Positions 21,168 through 33,480 are shown, numbered from the stretch's first letter. The stretch is DNA of 64,000 nucleotides from Paracyclopina nana (GCA_019096065.1 JAGUCH010000004.1:9052001-9116000); one strand, 5' to 3'. Notes: generated by a model from the sequence alone, not told the origin. A program made the numbers and translations.

Positions 21168-24100
21168 ATGAGTGAAAGTAGCTTGCAGAAAATATTTCCA
21201 AATCTTCCCTTGGAAGATGAGCCTCCAAATGTTGCTAACTACATTGAGCCAGGGAATGACATTCACAAAACCATTGCTTGGACAGTTGAAAAAGAGGTAG
21301 AAAAGCTATCAATGACCATTAAAGAAGAGATGTCTGGCGCAGTTGGAAGAGTGGAGAAAAGCCTATCACAAATTCTGCTCATCCAAAGTAAGCAATTCTG
21401 TGAAAGAACTAGCCTACATGGACTGGCTTACATTGGAGAGGAAAATCGACCTTGGTGGGAAAGGTATGTGCATCATTCAAACGAACATTTGTTCTTTTAA
21501 TATCCAACTAGCAACTATTCCATACAGGGTTATTTGGGTATTGTCATTGTGTTGCTTCTTGCTGTTTGGTGGTTACGTAATGAAGCCAATCTATGAAAAA
21601 TGGCAGTTTGCACCAACCATAACAACTGTCGAGAACACCAACTATCCCATTTCGCAGATCTACTTTCCTGCGGTCACCATTTGCTCCAACAATAAAGTTG
21701 AGATTTCTAGGATTGATAAGGTCCTTGAAGAAGAGCCATGGCTAAGCTTGCACAATAAATACCCCAACTTGAATGAAAACCTTAAATTGGCTTTGATCTC
21801 TGTTATGACCCTAAACACGAAAGGCATTGATGACAATAATATTGTAAAAGTTATCATAAACGAATTGAAGGACAATATTACATATCTCGCTCAAAAAGTA
21901 ACCACATTTAATACTATATATGTAAATGCAGATATGTACCCATGTTACTTCTTTTAGGCAGCGCTAACTTGTCATGACATTATACTCTATTGCGAATGGC
22001 ATGGACAAGCTGCTGAATGTGGTGACTTATTTGAAGCCAGAAAAACTGACTACGGCTTCTGCTGTTCATTCAATACAATAAGGGTTACCGAACAATTGTT
22101 AGTATACACAAATACAAATTTCATAGTACGCAACAGTGAATTGATACCACTATTTTAAGCATTTCTAATGAAGAAATATTGTCAACATATGAAGAATATG
22201 TGGTTGATGATGAGTATCACACTAAACGTAAGTTATCAATGACTATTAACCTGCTTGCAAGATAATATCAATTGCTTAACAGAATATTATAGCGAAGGTT
22301 GGTCCACACTCACAACAGGTATTGACATTGATTTTATGATACCAACAGTTGCAACTAAAAGTAAAGAATTTTAAGCAAACATAATTTCATAATTGTTCAA
22401 ATAACAATTTAAGAACTCTCCAGTTTTTTTTTTGCAATAAGTTTTGCCTGCCAAAGCATACGTGCAAAGGCTTGTCATTTGCTGAACATGGTCATAATTT
22501 TATAGGAATCAGACTCTCAGTTTCTCTTTCTTCATGTCCTCACATTAAAGGTTGTCCAAGTTTTGATTCCTTGAACTTTGGTTTTTGTGATTTTGAAGCC
22601 CTCAATCCCTACTGCAATTATGACAATGGAAACTGTTGTGACGCAGCTTATTACCCAGATTATTTCTGCTTAGAAGAGATCTACACTTATGAGGCTGTAG
22701 GTGAGAATTCTCTTTTCTTTAGGAAAAACCTCACCTATGAATCTCATTTTTAAGTTGCATGTCCATTGAAAGAACTGATGGGAGATTTATTTGAGGATAA
22801 ATATTGCCAACCTTCAGATGCACCAAGCAGAGAAAGTTAACATTTAACCCAGCTAACAGTTTGAGAAAGTCTTCATTATTCTAGAATGTCCATTTCCACA
22901 CCTGATTGGTGATGGGCATTGCTCTTGCATGATGAATAATGTGTTTTGCCACTTTGATGGAGGGGACTGCCTATCAAATGATGATTGTTACATTTCAAGC
23001 ACCTCCTTCAATGACGAAGGTATGCATCTTGATTGCCATGCATCCAAAACCAAAATACCCAATCCTGAGGAGAAAGCAAATGTTGTTAAAATAGATGAAT
23101 TTAAATTTTTTGTCTGGAGAGGATGTAAAATTGTTAGCTTCTTTTCTCTTTTTCAAGCTTATTTTTAAGTTTTATACATGACAGACAGCGTAAAGTATCT
23201 TTTTTCCTTTATTATTGTGCTAGTCTGTCTATACACAGGAGCTGATAAAATTGCTGATGGCTTCTGTGATGACTATAATAACCATTCTTGAAGCCGTTAT
23301 GATGGTTGAGATTGCTGCAACATTATGGCAATCCATAATGTGAGTGGCTGCTTGGATCCCAAAACTGGACCCAAAAAAGGTACACATTTTCAAAGAATGA
23401 ATGAAAAGGGTCAATATGGGCAGTGGCCAGATATCCAGCGCACAGAATCCCCGAAAAAGGCACGCCCGCAATTTAGCATAACAATCTCAAGAAAGGAAAT
23501 ACAGCACACAGAATTCCCAAAATGGGCCCACCCGCCACCGAGCCTCTGGAAGCGACCCGGGCCGGCGTACTCGCCCAACTCCACCCAAAGCTTCCCGGCC
23601 GCGCCCGCGCGCGCCAGGACTCTTAGAAATCAATTGCATTTTTGACAAAGGCCAAAGTTTGGTCTTTTTTTGCCTAGTTTTGGCTGGACTAGTCTCCTAG
23701 TGCAAAATAAGAACTGAAACTAGCATATTCAGACAAAGTTTTTTTGTTGCTAGAGGGCCCTCGTGCGCGCGCCTGGAAACTTTGGCTGGTGCTGGGTGAG
23801 CACGCCGGCCCGGGTCGCTTCCAGCCGCTCTGGGTGAGCACGCCGGCCTGGGTCGCTTCCGGCGGCTCTGGGTGAGCACAGTGAGGACGCGAAAGGAAAG
23901 ACAAAGTTTTTTTCTTGCTAGAGGGCCCTCGCATGCGTGCCTGGAAACTTTGGCTGGTGTTGGGTGAGCACGCCGGCCCGGGTCTCTTCCAGCGGCTCTG
24001 GGTGAGCACAGTGAGGACGCGAAAGGAAAGACAAAGTTTTTTGTTGCTAGAGGGCCCTCGCGCGCGTGCCTGGAAACTTTGGCTGGTGTTGGGTGAGCAC

Positions 24101-26760
24101 GCCGGCCCGGGTCACTTCCAGTGGCTCTGGGTGAGCACAGCGAGGACGCGAAAGGAAAGACAAAGTTTTTTGTTGCAAGAGGGCCCTCGCGTGCGTGCCT
24201 GGAAACCTTGGCTGGTGTTGGGTGAGCACGCCGGCCCGGGTCGCTTCCAGCGGCTCTGGGTGAGCACAGTGAGGACGCAAAAGGAATAAGGAAAGACAAA
24301 GTTTTTTGTTGCTAGAGGGCCCTTGCGCGTGGCGCACCCGCCTAGAAACTTTGGCTGGCCTTAGGACAGCCATTTTTCTTGGGATTGCTGTGTTTCCTTT
24401 TGATACTCAATCGCGGGCGTGCCCATTTCGGTAATTCTGTGTGCTGTGATTTCTTGTCTTATTTGTGATGCTCAATGAATACGGGCGTGCCTATTTCGGG
24501 GATTCTGTGCGCTGGATAACTGGCCACTGCACTGCCCAATAATGGTTGCATAAGTTGAAGTTATGTGTAACCATATAAAGCCATTGCAGAATGGAAAAGC
24601 TCCAATGGTTTTTTCAAAAAGTTCTGCCACTCTTTATTGTATATAGCATTAGTTTATTCAAGCTCAGATCAAGAATTTTAATGAATCCAATGTTAAACAG
24701 AACTCCCAGTTACCAGAATGCAGCATTTCTTATTAGCTTGTTCTCATAAAACTCAGTAAGGCAGGCGGTAAGCAAAGCAAGGCACTTTGGAAGCTAATAA
24801 CTCAGTAAGTATTGAGCCGATTGGAACCAAATTTGAAGGGATTCATTAGAGCGTATTGAAGAATCTTCATGCCAATTTTCATCCGGATCGGAGGTCTTTA
24901 AGGAGGTGGCCATCAAGTGACATTACTGAAGAAATACTTGGGATTTCAGGGTTCACGGTTTACACAACCGTGCTACTTTTTTGAGGCTGAAATATAAAAA
25001 CAAGAATCAAAATAATCTGCAGACTTATCAATTGGCGTGCCAAAAAACTTGCTCCATTGATCTTAATGATTTCTAACAGTTAAGAAAACTTGTAGCCAAC
25101 ACGAAACTAAAAAAATAGCTAATGCACACAAAAATTGCCCTAAGATCGGTCCTTTTTTTATCCTTTTCTTGTTAGACGATGTAAACGATCCAAAATTCAC
25201 AGCACGCCCACATCAAGGGATCTTGTAGCACTGAATTTTGAATCGACTACTCCCTAATGCCAAATGTTTCAACTTTCCGTCCGCTAGGCGTGCTACTTGC
25301 TTTTGTTATTGTTATGTTACTGTTGTGAATAGAAATGTTTATGAGAACAAGCTACTAAGTATCAAATATCTCCTTAGGCCCGCCCTCCACTATCCATTTA
25401 TGGATGCCTTTACCTAGTTCAAATATTCTGATGGGGCTACTTGTTATTAAAGTCATTTGTGAAAGCTCAGTATTTACATCTGAAGAAAAATAAAACAATC
25501 TGAATTTTTTTCAGATTGTTATAGGCCATTGTGGGTTGGTGATGGCTTTTGTGATGATTACACAAACAATGAAGGTTGCAATTTTGATGGGGGTGATTGT
25601 TGCTTGGAGAATGTCAATACAACTTATTGTTTTAAATGTGAGTGCATTAAAGGAGAGCCGTCAGATAACACCACAAGAGGGAAGGATTCTCAGCCAACTG
25701 TGCTCAAACGAACAAATGTTGCAAATTCACGCCTAGGATTGTCAGTTATTCTGTATCCTAATGCTAAGGATTATCATAGCTTAAACGATAACAGCTTTGA
25801 GGGGTTCAAAGTCTTGGTACACAGCCCATATGATTTTGCTGAAGTATCAGGTAAAGGAATTTTGATTGGGGCAGCAGCTGAGGCATTCATAGCTGTTGGT
25901 GCTCAATACACAACAACTTCAGAGGAAATCCTAAAGCTTCCCCTTGAAAAAAGAAAATGCTTGAGTCACAATGAAGACTTGAAACAGTTTCCTGAAGTGA
26001 GATTGGAGGCATTCCAAAACTACAGCAGAAAAGCATGCCTTCTTGAGTGTCAAGCCCGCAACCTATTGAGTGTTTGTCACTGTTTACCCTACTACTTTCC
26101 AGATTTTGGCTCCATTTGGAAGCTGAATACTGCTTGCAACTACAAAGGACTTCAATGCCTCACAAATGCCACAGGTAAGTAAGCCAGTGAATTAAACGCT
26201 ACATAATTCAAAAGCCCTGCTTATGAGTGATTTGATGTAGACCAAGCAAAAGCATTACAACCTGAAGGCCAGTCTGATTTAGAAGGGTACATTCAAAATG
26301 CACCCAACTGCTACTGTCCAAATGATTGTGATGAGACAACATACAATCAAGAAATGTCCTTTTTCAATATCGCAGAAGGAGCTGAGTTTATTGAAAACCT
26401 GAAAAAAGAACCCTACATATTGTTTAAGAAGCAATCGCTTATAGATGAAAATTTTATTTCGTTTGAGGATAAACAGCTAGTAAAATATGAAATGGAACAA
26501 ATAAATGGCACAAGTTCAATTGTCCACATTTACTTCAAAGAGGTTGGTATTATGAAATTTTCACGGGATCAAGCATATTCAGTGATGGATGTTATTGGTA
26601 AGGGAACAAATTAACTTGCTACTGACTGCAAAGATCACAACGTTTAATTCCAGCTGCCTTTGGAGGCATTATTGGACTATGCTGTGGTTTTAGCATGATA
26701 TCAATTGTGGAGATACTCTACTGGTTTTCAATCCGCATTTACACTGACCATTACAGATAA
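21168..26760 (+). CDS. Gene C: DEG/ENaC channel with LNR repeats, one exon carrying stop codons; about 799 aa if that exon is skipped
   Basis: This is a paralog of A and B without a kelch tail. Exons: 21168-21463, 21528-21897, 21958-22097, 22160-22227, 22283-22318, 22551-22700, 22755-22835, 22885-23019, then 25515-26174, 26241-26597, 26654-26760; together 2400 nt, 800 codons. It has FCERTSLHGLAYI, TM1 VIWVLSLCCFLLFGGYVM, FPAVTICSNN, the CLLECQARNLLSVCHCLPYY block and TM2 GFSMISIVEILYWFS, ending IRIYTDHYR. The expected third LNR exon (23224-23379) has two in-frame TGA codons. LNR2 is also eroded (GGDCL, altered Cys spacing). The following intron is swollen to about 2.1 kb by a GC-rich transposon and a MITE. 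The gene may be functional through exon skipping, which keeps frame, or may be an early pseudogene. Confidence 0.7.
23224..23379 (+). pseudogene. Decayed LNR exon within gene C
   Basis: This 156-nt segment aligns with LNR exon 3 of genes A, B and D (ADKIADGFCDDYNNH ... DCC ... SGCLDPKTGPKK) and keeps a ctag acceptor and a gt donor. TGA codons at 23289-23291 and 23307-23309 interrupt it, the second replacing the Gly before the Asp-Cys-Cys. It is a multiple of three and phase 1-1, so leaving it out preserves the channel frame, while including it would truncate the protein before TM2. Confidence 0.8.
23418..24537. mobile_element. GC-rich terminal-inverted-repeat element in a gene C intron
   Basis: The ends are long imperfect inverted repeats: left cagtggccagatatccagcg, right the complement (cgctggataactggccactg), continuing inward for about 50 bp or more through cagaatccccgaaa and a second inverted segment (aatgggcccacccgc / gggcgtgcccattt). 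The interior is far more GC-rich than the host DNA and contains the tandem array at 23735-24310. No transposase was seen and no clean target-site duplication, so it is a non-autonomous element of unassigned superfamily; the CAGTGGCC end is compatible with hAT. Confidence 0.75.
23735..24310. repeat. About 130-bp GC-rich tandem repeat, 4-5 copies
   Basis: Each unit runs from gacaaagttttttgttgcta through agagggccctcgcg, tgcctggaaactttggctgg, tgggtgagcacgccggcccg, cttccagcggctctgggtga and gcacagtgaggacgcgaaag. The repeats create long overlapping frames on both strands that are artefacts. The first copy has an internal duplication of the ctctgggtgagcac segment. Confidence 0.85.
24736..25352. mobile_element. 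MITE, copy 2, same ends as the 20.4 kb copy, different interior
   Basis: It has the same GCTTGTTCTCATAAA / TTTATGAGAACAAGC termini as the element at 20369-20750, and the first about 170 bp are nearly the same. The rest (about 24910-25335) is unrelated sequence. TA flanks both ends (24734-24735 and 25353-25354), fitting a TA target-site duplication of the Tc1/mariner type. It sits in the enlarged intron of gene C. Confidence 0.8.
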
Positions 26761-27301
26761 TCACCTCAAAAATGGTCTAAGACTTAAAACCCATGCTAGC
26801 CCTATTAAAAATAATGCTAGCTTTCTATTCTAATGCTCTCTTGCTTGTACAATGCTTTTCTGAAAATATCCAAGAATAGTTGGTTCTTGCACCCATTTCA
26901 TTTTCATTCAGAGATTCAATAAAATTAAGCCATATTGCATGTGTATGATTGAATGTTGAATGATTTTAGAGTGAATACTTCCAAATTGGACTTTCCCATT
27001 TATGTATCCTACATTATAAGAAATTGAAAAACTGGTTTATTTGAATGTCTACTGCTTACCAATTACTGGCATAATTATTGATTTTGTTGCAGCATGCAAA
27101 GCAATTATGTAATTTTGCAGCCATAAATTAGGAAGACATAGCCTAAGTCATTACCCATGCATGGCTAAACTTAATTTCGCTTTGTTTGTCCTATCTAATT
27201 GGAAACCTAATTGGATATATTCATAGCCACACTTAAGTAGATTGCGCAGTGTAATTGAGGTAACCTACGGCCAAATTACTCACTAGGTTGAAACAGTTAA
27301 G
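26761..27301. promoter_or_regulatory. Intergenic C-D; block shared with the gene B promoter region
   Basis: From about 27033 to the gene D ATG the sequence parallels 16442-16709 upstream of gene B (catgcatggctaaacttaat, gccacacttaagtagat, actaggttgaaacagttaag). Only the proximal part is conserved; the rest is AT-rich 3' flank of gene C. Confidence 0.6.
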
Positions 27302-30300
27302 ATGAGCAATAACAGAAGCCAAAAAACGATACCAAATCACTCTGCAGAAGATGAGCCTTCAAGAAATGTTTTTATTAATAGCAAGGGTAATGACATTGAG
27401 AGAACCATTGCTTGGACAGTTGAAAAAGAGGTAGAAAAGCTATCAATGACCATTAAAGAAGAGATGTCTGGCGCAGTTGGAAGAGTGGAGAAAAGCCTAT
27501 CACAAATTCTGCTCATCCAAAGTAAGCAATTCTGTGAAAGAACTAGCCTTCACGGACTGGCTTACATTGGAGAGGATAATCGACCTTGGTGGGAACGGTA
27601 TATGACCAAGCCAATATAGTTAATCAACTAACTAATCTTCATACATTCTATGTAGGACCCTTTGGGTTATATCAATGTTTAGTTTCTTGCTGTTTGGAGC
27701 ATATGTCATGAAACCAATCTATGAAAAATGGCAATTTGCTCCAACTATCACCTCAGTGGAAACCACCAATTATCCCATTTGGCACATCTACTTTCCTGCA
27801 GTCACCATTTGCTCTAACAATAAAATTGAGATTTCTAGGATTGATACTCTTCTCAAGAAAGATCCATGGCATAGCTTGAAAATGAACTACTCAAACTTTG
27901 ACGAAAATATGAAATTGGCTCTTGTCTCCTTTCTAACATCTGACACTAACAAAACCATATACGATGAAAGTATTTCAGCTCTCAATATTTCGAGGCAGAT
28001 GATTCATGAGTTTAAGGATAACTTCACTTATCTCGCGCAAAAAGTAAGCAATTGATCGAAATAAGATACAGAAATGCATATTTGCAATATTCTAGGGAAC
28101 CCCATCTTGTCGTGACATGATACTCTACTGTGAATGGCAAGGGGAAACTGTCAATTGTGCTGACTTTTTTGAGGTCAGGAAAACTGACAATGGCTTTTGT
28201 TGTTCATTCAATACACTTAAGTTAAATGAACAATTGTATGGCTTTTTGAAAAACGTTCTTGCTATCAGCTTTATCATTTTTTACCATTTTTCAGCCATTC
28301 TAGCGAAAATATAGCCAAAAGTGAAGAGACAGATTATTATGATGATGTGGGAGTCGCAGAATGTGAGGAACTTCGATTTCATAGAGTTCATACTAAATGG
28401 CATCAATTCTTTTTAGGGTATTCAAGTTACTACTCCACATTAACTACAGGTTGTTGTCAATTCTTCTACGATATTTAGTTTAACTTTTTTTATCAGGTTG
28501 CTATCATTATCGTTCAATTAATAATGGTTTTTGTGACAATCGGACTATCCATGCTTATTGTGACTTTGGTGGTGATGGTTGCTGTGCTCCAGAAGTTAAT
28601 GAAGAATATTGCATCCCATTCAATGCATCACTCAGAGGTGAAAAATATTTATTTTTGCATTTAATCTTAGAGTCATTTTGCACTCAATTCACTGAATGTC
28701 CAACTTAAATGCCTCAGTATTCACTGATGACCTTTTGGTACACAAAATGCACTGATTTGCATTCTACATAATGTTGCATCTGCATTTTCAAGGGTTCAGT
28801 ATGATAATACAGTTCACTCTGTGCAAATTGTTAAACAGCTAATACATATATGTGTATGTTGTGATTTGCAGATTATTGCCCTCACTCAAACTTGATTGAT
28901 GATGGCATCTGTGACTTTGATGAAAATTTCAACCCAAGTTGCTCATTTGATGGTGATGATTGCATTGCTGAAGGAGTAGGACAAGCTCCAAGTATTGCAA
29001 ATTCTTTGACATCTTAATAAAATTAAATGATGTACCCCTATTTTTCATAGAGTGTCCACTACTTTTCTTAATCAATAATAATCGCTGTGATGACGTTACT
29101 AATAATGCCTTATGTCTGTTTGATGGTGGGGACTGCTGCCAACGCTTTGATCCAAATTGGACTTGTAATGATTGCCAGTGCCTAAATGGACACAGTACTA
29201 AGACCAATGACGAAGGTTGTAACAAATTCATTTGCTAAAGACCTCTAAATTGTTGGATTTATGTGAATTGTAGGGTGTGCCTACCCAGGAGCCCTAACTA
29301 TTGGTGATGGTGTGTGTGATGACATCAATAACCATCCTTTTTGCAAATACGATGGTGGCGACTGTTGCAACCCAAATGCTGATCACAATTATTGCTATCA
29401 CTGCGCTTGTTTTGATCCGATGACAGGTCCAATTCAGGGTAATCCCTAACAAAGCCACAAGCAATGGTGGATCTCCTTATATCATTGTGAATATTCTTCT
29501 TAGAATGCTACAGGCCTTTGTGGGTTGGTGATGGATTTTGCGATGATTACACCAACCATGCACGCTGCAATTATGATGGCGGTGATTGTTGCTTGGAGAA
29601 ACCTGATAAAACCTATTGCCATAAGTGTCAATGTATTACTGAAGATGCAAAGGAGCCAAGTGAAAATGTTACTGTTTTGACAGCGGAACCAACCAAGTTG
29701 AAGAGAACTAATATTGCTAATTCAAACCTTGGACTAAAAATTCTTCTTTACCCTAATGCTGAGAAATATCACTACTCATCGGACAACAACTTTGTGGGAT
29801 TCAAGGTTCTTGTACATAGTCCGTACAATTTTCCAGAAGTGGCAGGCAAAGGGTTAGTAGTTGGGGCTGGATCAGAAGCATCCATAGCTGTTGGTGCAAA
29901 ATACACATCCACGTCTGAGGATGTCCTCATGCTACCACTTAAGAAAAGGAAATGCTTGAAACATGATGAAGACTTGAAAATGTACCCTGAAGTGAAATTG
30001 GAGGCTTTTCAAAACTATAGCAGAAAAGCATGTTTGCTGGAATGCCAAGCCCATGACCTAATGAGAGTGTGTGGCTGTTTGCCTTACTTCTTTCCTGATT
30101 TTGGTTCCATATGGGGGAAAAATACTGCATGTGATCTCAAAGGACTTCAATGCCTTGCCAACACTGCTGGTAAACAAACATCTATCCTGTTAGAGAGCCC
30201 ATATATCTGATGTTCTTAAATGCACTAGATCAAATGAAAGCACTACAGCCAGAAGGCCAATCTGATACAGAGGGATACATCCAAAATGCACCTATTTGCT

Positions 30301-32125
30301 ACTGTCCCAATGATTGTGACGAAGTATCTTACACTCAAGAAATGTCCTTTTTTACTATTAAAAATGGATCAGAGTTCTTTAAAAATCTATACAATGAACC
30401 AAACATTCTTTTCAAGAAGCATCAGCTATTGGAGACTGTTTTCTTTTTAAATTCTACTAAGGCAATCATATTGGATGAAATTCAGCGAATCATTCATAAC
30501 AGCTCAATTGTTCACATTTACTTCAAGGAAATTGGCATCATAAAGTTTTCACGTGATCAGGTGTACACAATCATGGACGTCATTGGTAAAAATGTTGAAC
30601 TTATGCCCACCACAATTATTAATTGCAACATTAATTAACATTTAAGCTGCCTTTGGAGGTATAATAAGCTTATGTTGTGGTTTCAGCATGTTATCATTGG
30701 TGGAGATACTGTACTGGTTTTCTGTACGTATTTACACAGACCACTATAGAAAATCCCACATGCATGAGCCAATTGCTCCGCAAGCTAGAAAGTCTGACAA
30801 TGCAAAGCCAATGAAGGGACTCATAAGGGTTTTGAAGCAGAAAGAAAAAGACTTCTGCCAAGGCCATCCAAAGCTGAAATGGTAAATTATAAATCTAAGA
30901 TAACAAAAAAGTAGAAACAAATCTTTTTTAGGATAGTGTATATCCTCTCATGCATTTTATTTCTCCTTATTTTGGTCGTATGCATATATGTGCCAATTCA
31001 TGAATTGTCTGATGCTTCTAATTCCAAGACAACAGTGAAAGTAACTACAACAACAACAATCCCAACAACAATAGTAGGCTTTGAAGAAGCTTACACAGCT
31101 GGTCCATTACACCTTGCCAAATGTTTTAAAACGCTTACCATTTACTCTATGTTTTATTTTCAGGCAAAATTTTTGTGGCAACTGGATTCGCCAAGATTGG
31201 TTACTCCTCACGGCATGGTGAAGTCATTGATGTACTGGGAGGGTCAACTTGTACACAATATGGGGATTTTCCTTTTGATGTTTTTGGTGCCACAGCTGCA
31301 ATTTTGCCAGGGATGTGGTCACCTCTTATTTGTGGAGGAGAAACTAAGAGTGGTGAACAGCTTAATAAATGCTATATTCTTGGCCAAGATACCCCATATG
31401 TCACCATGACTGAAATCAGAGTGAGAGCAGCAAGCATCACTCTCAACCATACTCATATTCTTGTGTCAGGAGGATACAGAGGTCCAATCTACTCTGACAC
31501 TAGTGAAATCATTTCAATGCTAGATGGAACAACAGAATATGGCCCAAACTTACCCCATAGGGTTAGAAGTCACTGCTTTATTCGGGTATCTGGCAATAGG
31601 GCGATGTTGATTGGTGGGTATCAAGATGACAATCCTTTGCCAAGTGTTTACTATTTGAATTTGGATACCTTTGAATGGGCACAAGGTCCTGACTTAAACA
31701 CTGCTAGGACATCAGCAGCATGTGGAACATATACATCAAATGAGGAGACTTATGTGGTTGTAACTGGTGGATATACTTCGTATGCCATAAGTTCCACTGA
31801 GGTTATGAGTGTTACTTATGGGACCTATTGGATGCAAGGTGACATTTCATGACTTTAAGAATGCCATTAAAGATTGCTTGAATCTGTTTCCCTAGGTCCT
31901 GAGTTACCTTTTGGAATCTCTGACATTGCAATGGTGACTAACCCCCAAGGGAATGGTGTTATAGCCTTGGCTGGCTGGTCTGACCCATGGCCATCATTTC
32001 GGGATGAACTGTTTGTACTTAGTTGCAATGGTTCAAGTTGCTCAAATTGGACACAGTTGGAATCAAAGCTGTCTATGCCAAGATTTGGCTGTATTGCTTT
32101 GAGTGTCCCTGATGATATTTGCTAA
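27302..32125 (+). CDS. Gene D: DEG/ENaC channel with LNR repeats, third TM and kelch domain, 1282 aa
   Basis: This is the second kelch-bearing channel. Exons: 27302-27597, 27656-28043, 28096-28235, 28295-28362, 28417-28449, 28497-28637, 28872-28991, 29051-29215, 29274-29438, 29504-30169, 30229-30585, 30647-30881, 30932-31101, 31164-31838, 31896-32125; 3849 nt, 1283 codons. It has one N-terminal module, FCERTSLHGLAYI, TM1 (LWVISMFSFLLFGAYVM), five LNR repeats including GDGVCDDINNHPFCKYDGGDCC, CLLECQAHDLMRVCGCLPYF, and TM2 with GFSMLSLVEILYWFS. TM3 is VYILSCILFLLILVVCIYVP, followed by a much shorter Thr stretch than in gene A. The kelch exons have the same lengths as in A (675 and 230 nt) and are almost the same in sequence. 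The first exon is mosaic between genes B and C. Confidence 0.9.
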
Positions 32126-32174
32126 TGGGAAACAATGACAACATAATTATGTGCATTTTAATTTCCACTCCACA

Positions 32175-32635
32175 GTGGGTCAAAAAGCCATATTCACGCG
32201 CACGAGAAAATCCGCCAAATCGCCCGAATTCTCATTTAACCACCAATTTACAACTTCTAATTGGGTTGACTTCTAGGCAATGAAAAGAGCCAAAAATGGT
32301 TTGAATTGACAGATACATATTCAAATTTGACTTCAACATCAAACTTTGCTTGAAAAAGTGTTCGGCAAGAAAAATGGTAAAATAGACATTTTTGTCCCTT
32401 TTGGGCATCCATAACTTTTGATTGGAATCGAATTGAATTGTTCTTTATGACTGAGAGGTCAATCAGACCCCATTAATTGATTATTCATCAAAATTGGCTG
32501 CGGAAATTTGCGGATTTGGGAGCCCTGAATGTTAGTTTTTAGCTTACGGCCCTATAAAAATTGACTCCTACGATTTCGCGAGTTTTTTTTTCTCGTGAGC
32601 GTCCAGAAGGCATTTTGAGCCACATTGCACTCACA
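32175..32635. mobile_element. Candidate MITE downstream of gene D
   Basis: The ends are imperfect inverted repeats: cagtgggtcaaaaagcca and gcgcacgagaaaa on the left, ttttctcgtgagcg and ggcattttgagccaca on the right. There is no coding sequence inside and no convincing target-site duplication. It could instead be an unrelated inverted repeat. Confidence 0.5.
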
Positions 32636-32744
32636 TTTTATCCCATTATTATTCTGCTTCATCTTATAGATTTTATTCTAAAAGTAGTGTAATAAATTGA
32701 TATGGAATCGCTACCTCTTGATCATCATGTTTGGGAAAGAAGTT

Positions 32745-33480
32745 AATGAGCCTTGTATAAAGATCCATGTCCTGATTCTTCTTCTGTAATGTGTCTCTTG
32801 AATTTCCCACATAGATCACACACTTCCCCAAGTCATAAAAAAGTCATGTTGCAATCCTCTAGGATGACCTTGTTAAATAGCTCTTGTATTATGCTTCATT
32901 TCTTTATGAAATTACTAAAACTATGGTCAACTTGGAATTGGCCACTACAATCTTGCCTACATTTTGGTTTAGGAAAGATGTGCTTATCAGCCTTGAAGAT
33001 GCATCATTTTAAACACGGACTCATTGTGAGACTTCTTTCTGATGTCCTCATCAGTTGTCATGTGCTGCTTTTATTTGTTGTTAGTATTAAATGATTTGCC
33101 ACATAGACCAATCACTTCCCTAGTTGTGGAATCATGTTGCTATGCAATGTGTTGCTTGATATTAAAAATGTTGATTATTTTTTGTTTGTAAAAATAGCAA
33201 TTCCTTGGAATTTTCCGTGCAAGTCAACCAAAATAGGCTACTAAATTCTCGTCTGCATTGCATTCTGGACTTGGAAAGGTTGGACATGTGTTGCTTTAAA
33301 TCAAGAGTCATTTTGTAAATTCGCACTTATTGCTGTTCTTATGAGTTGTCGACAATGTGTCACTTTAATTTGGTACTGAATCATTTGCCACATAGATAGA
33401 TCCCTCACTTCCCAAGGTGTTGAATCATGGTGCTATGCAATGTGTTGCTTGATGTTGAAGGTGTAGGGTTAACATGCATG
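32745..33480 (-). pseudogene. Three decayed tandem copies of the zinc-finger exon
   Basis: Segments at about 32745-32900, 32940-33170 and 33215-33465 repeat, in order and orientation, the sequence around 33540-33830 of the adjacent zinc-finger gene. Landmarks are gatttgccacatagat, cacttccc and ggaatcatg. Frames are broken by small insertions, deletions and stops. Frames on the plus strand here are shadows of this decayed material. Confidence 0.7.

Noticed and set aside
23697-24373. Pro/Arg-rich frames on both strands
   Set aside because: They are translations of the 130-bp GC-rich tandem repeat.
32753-33094. Plus-strand frame of 113 codons
   Set aside because: It is antisense to decayed zinc-finger exon copies and has no motif of its own.
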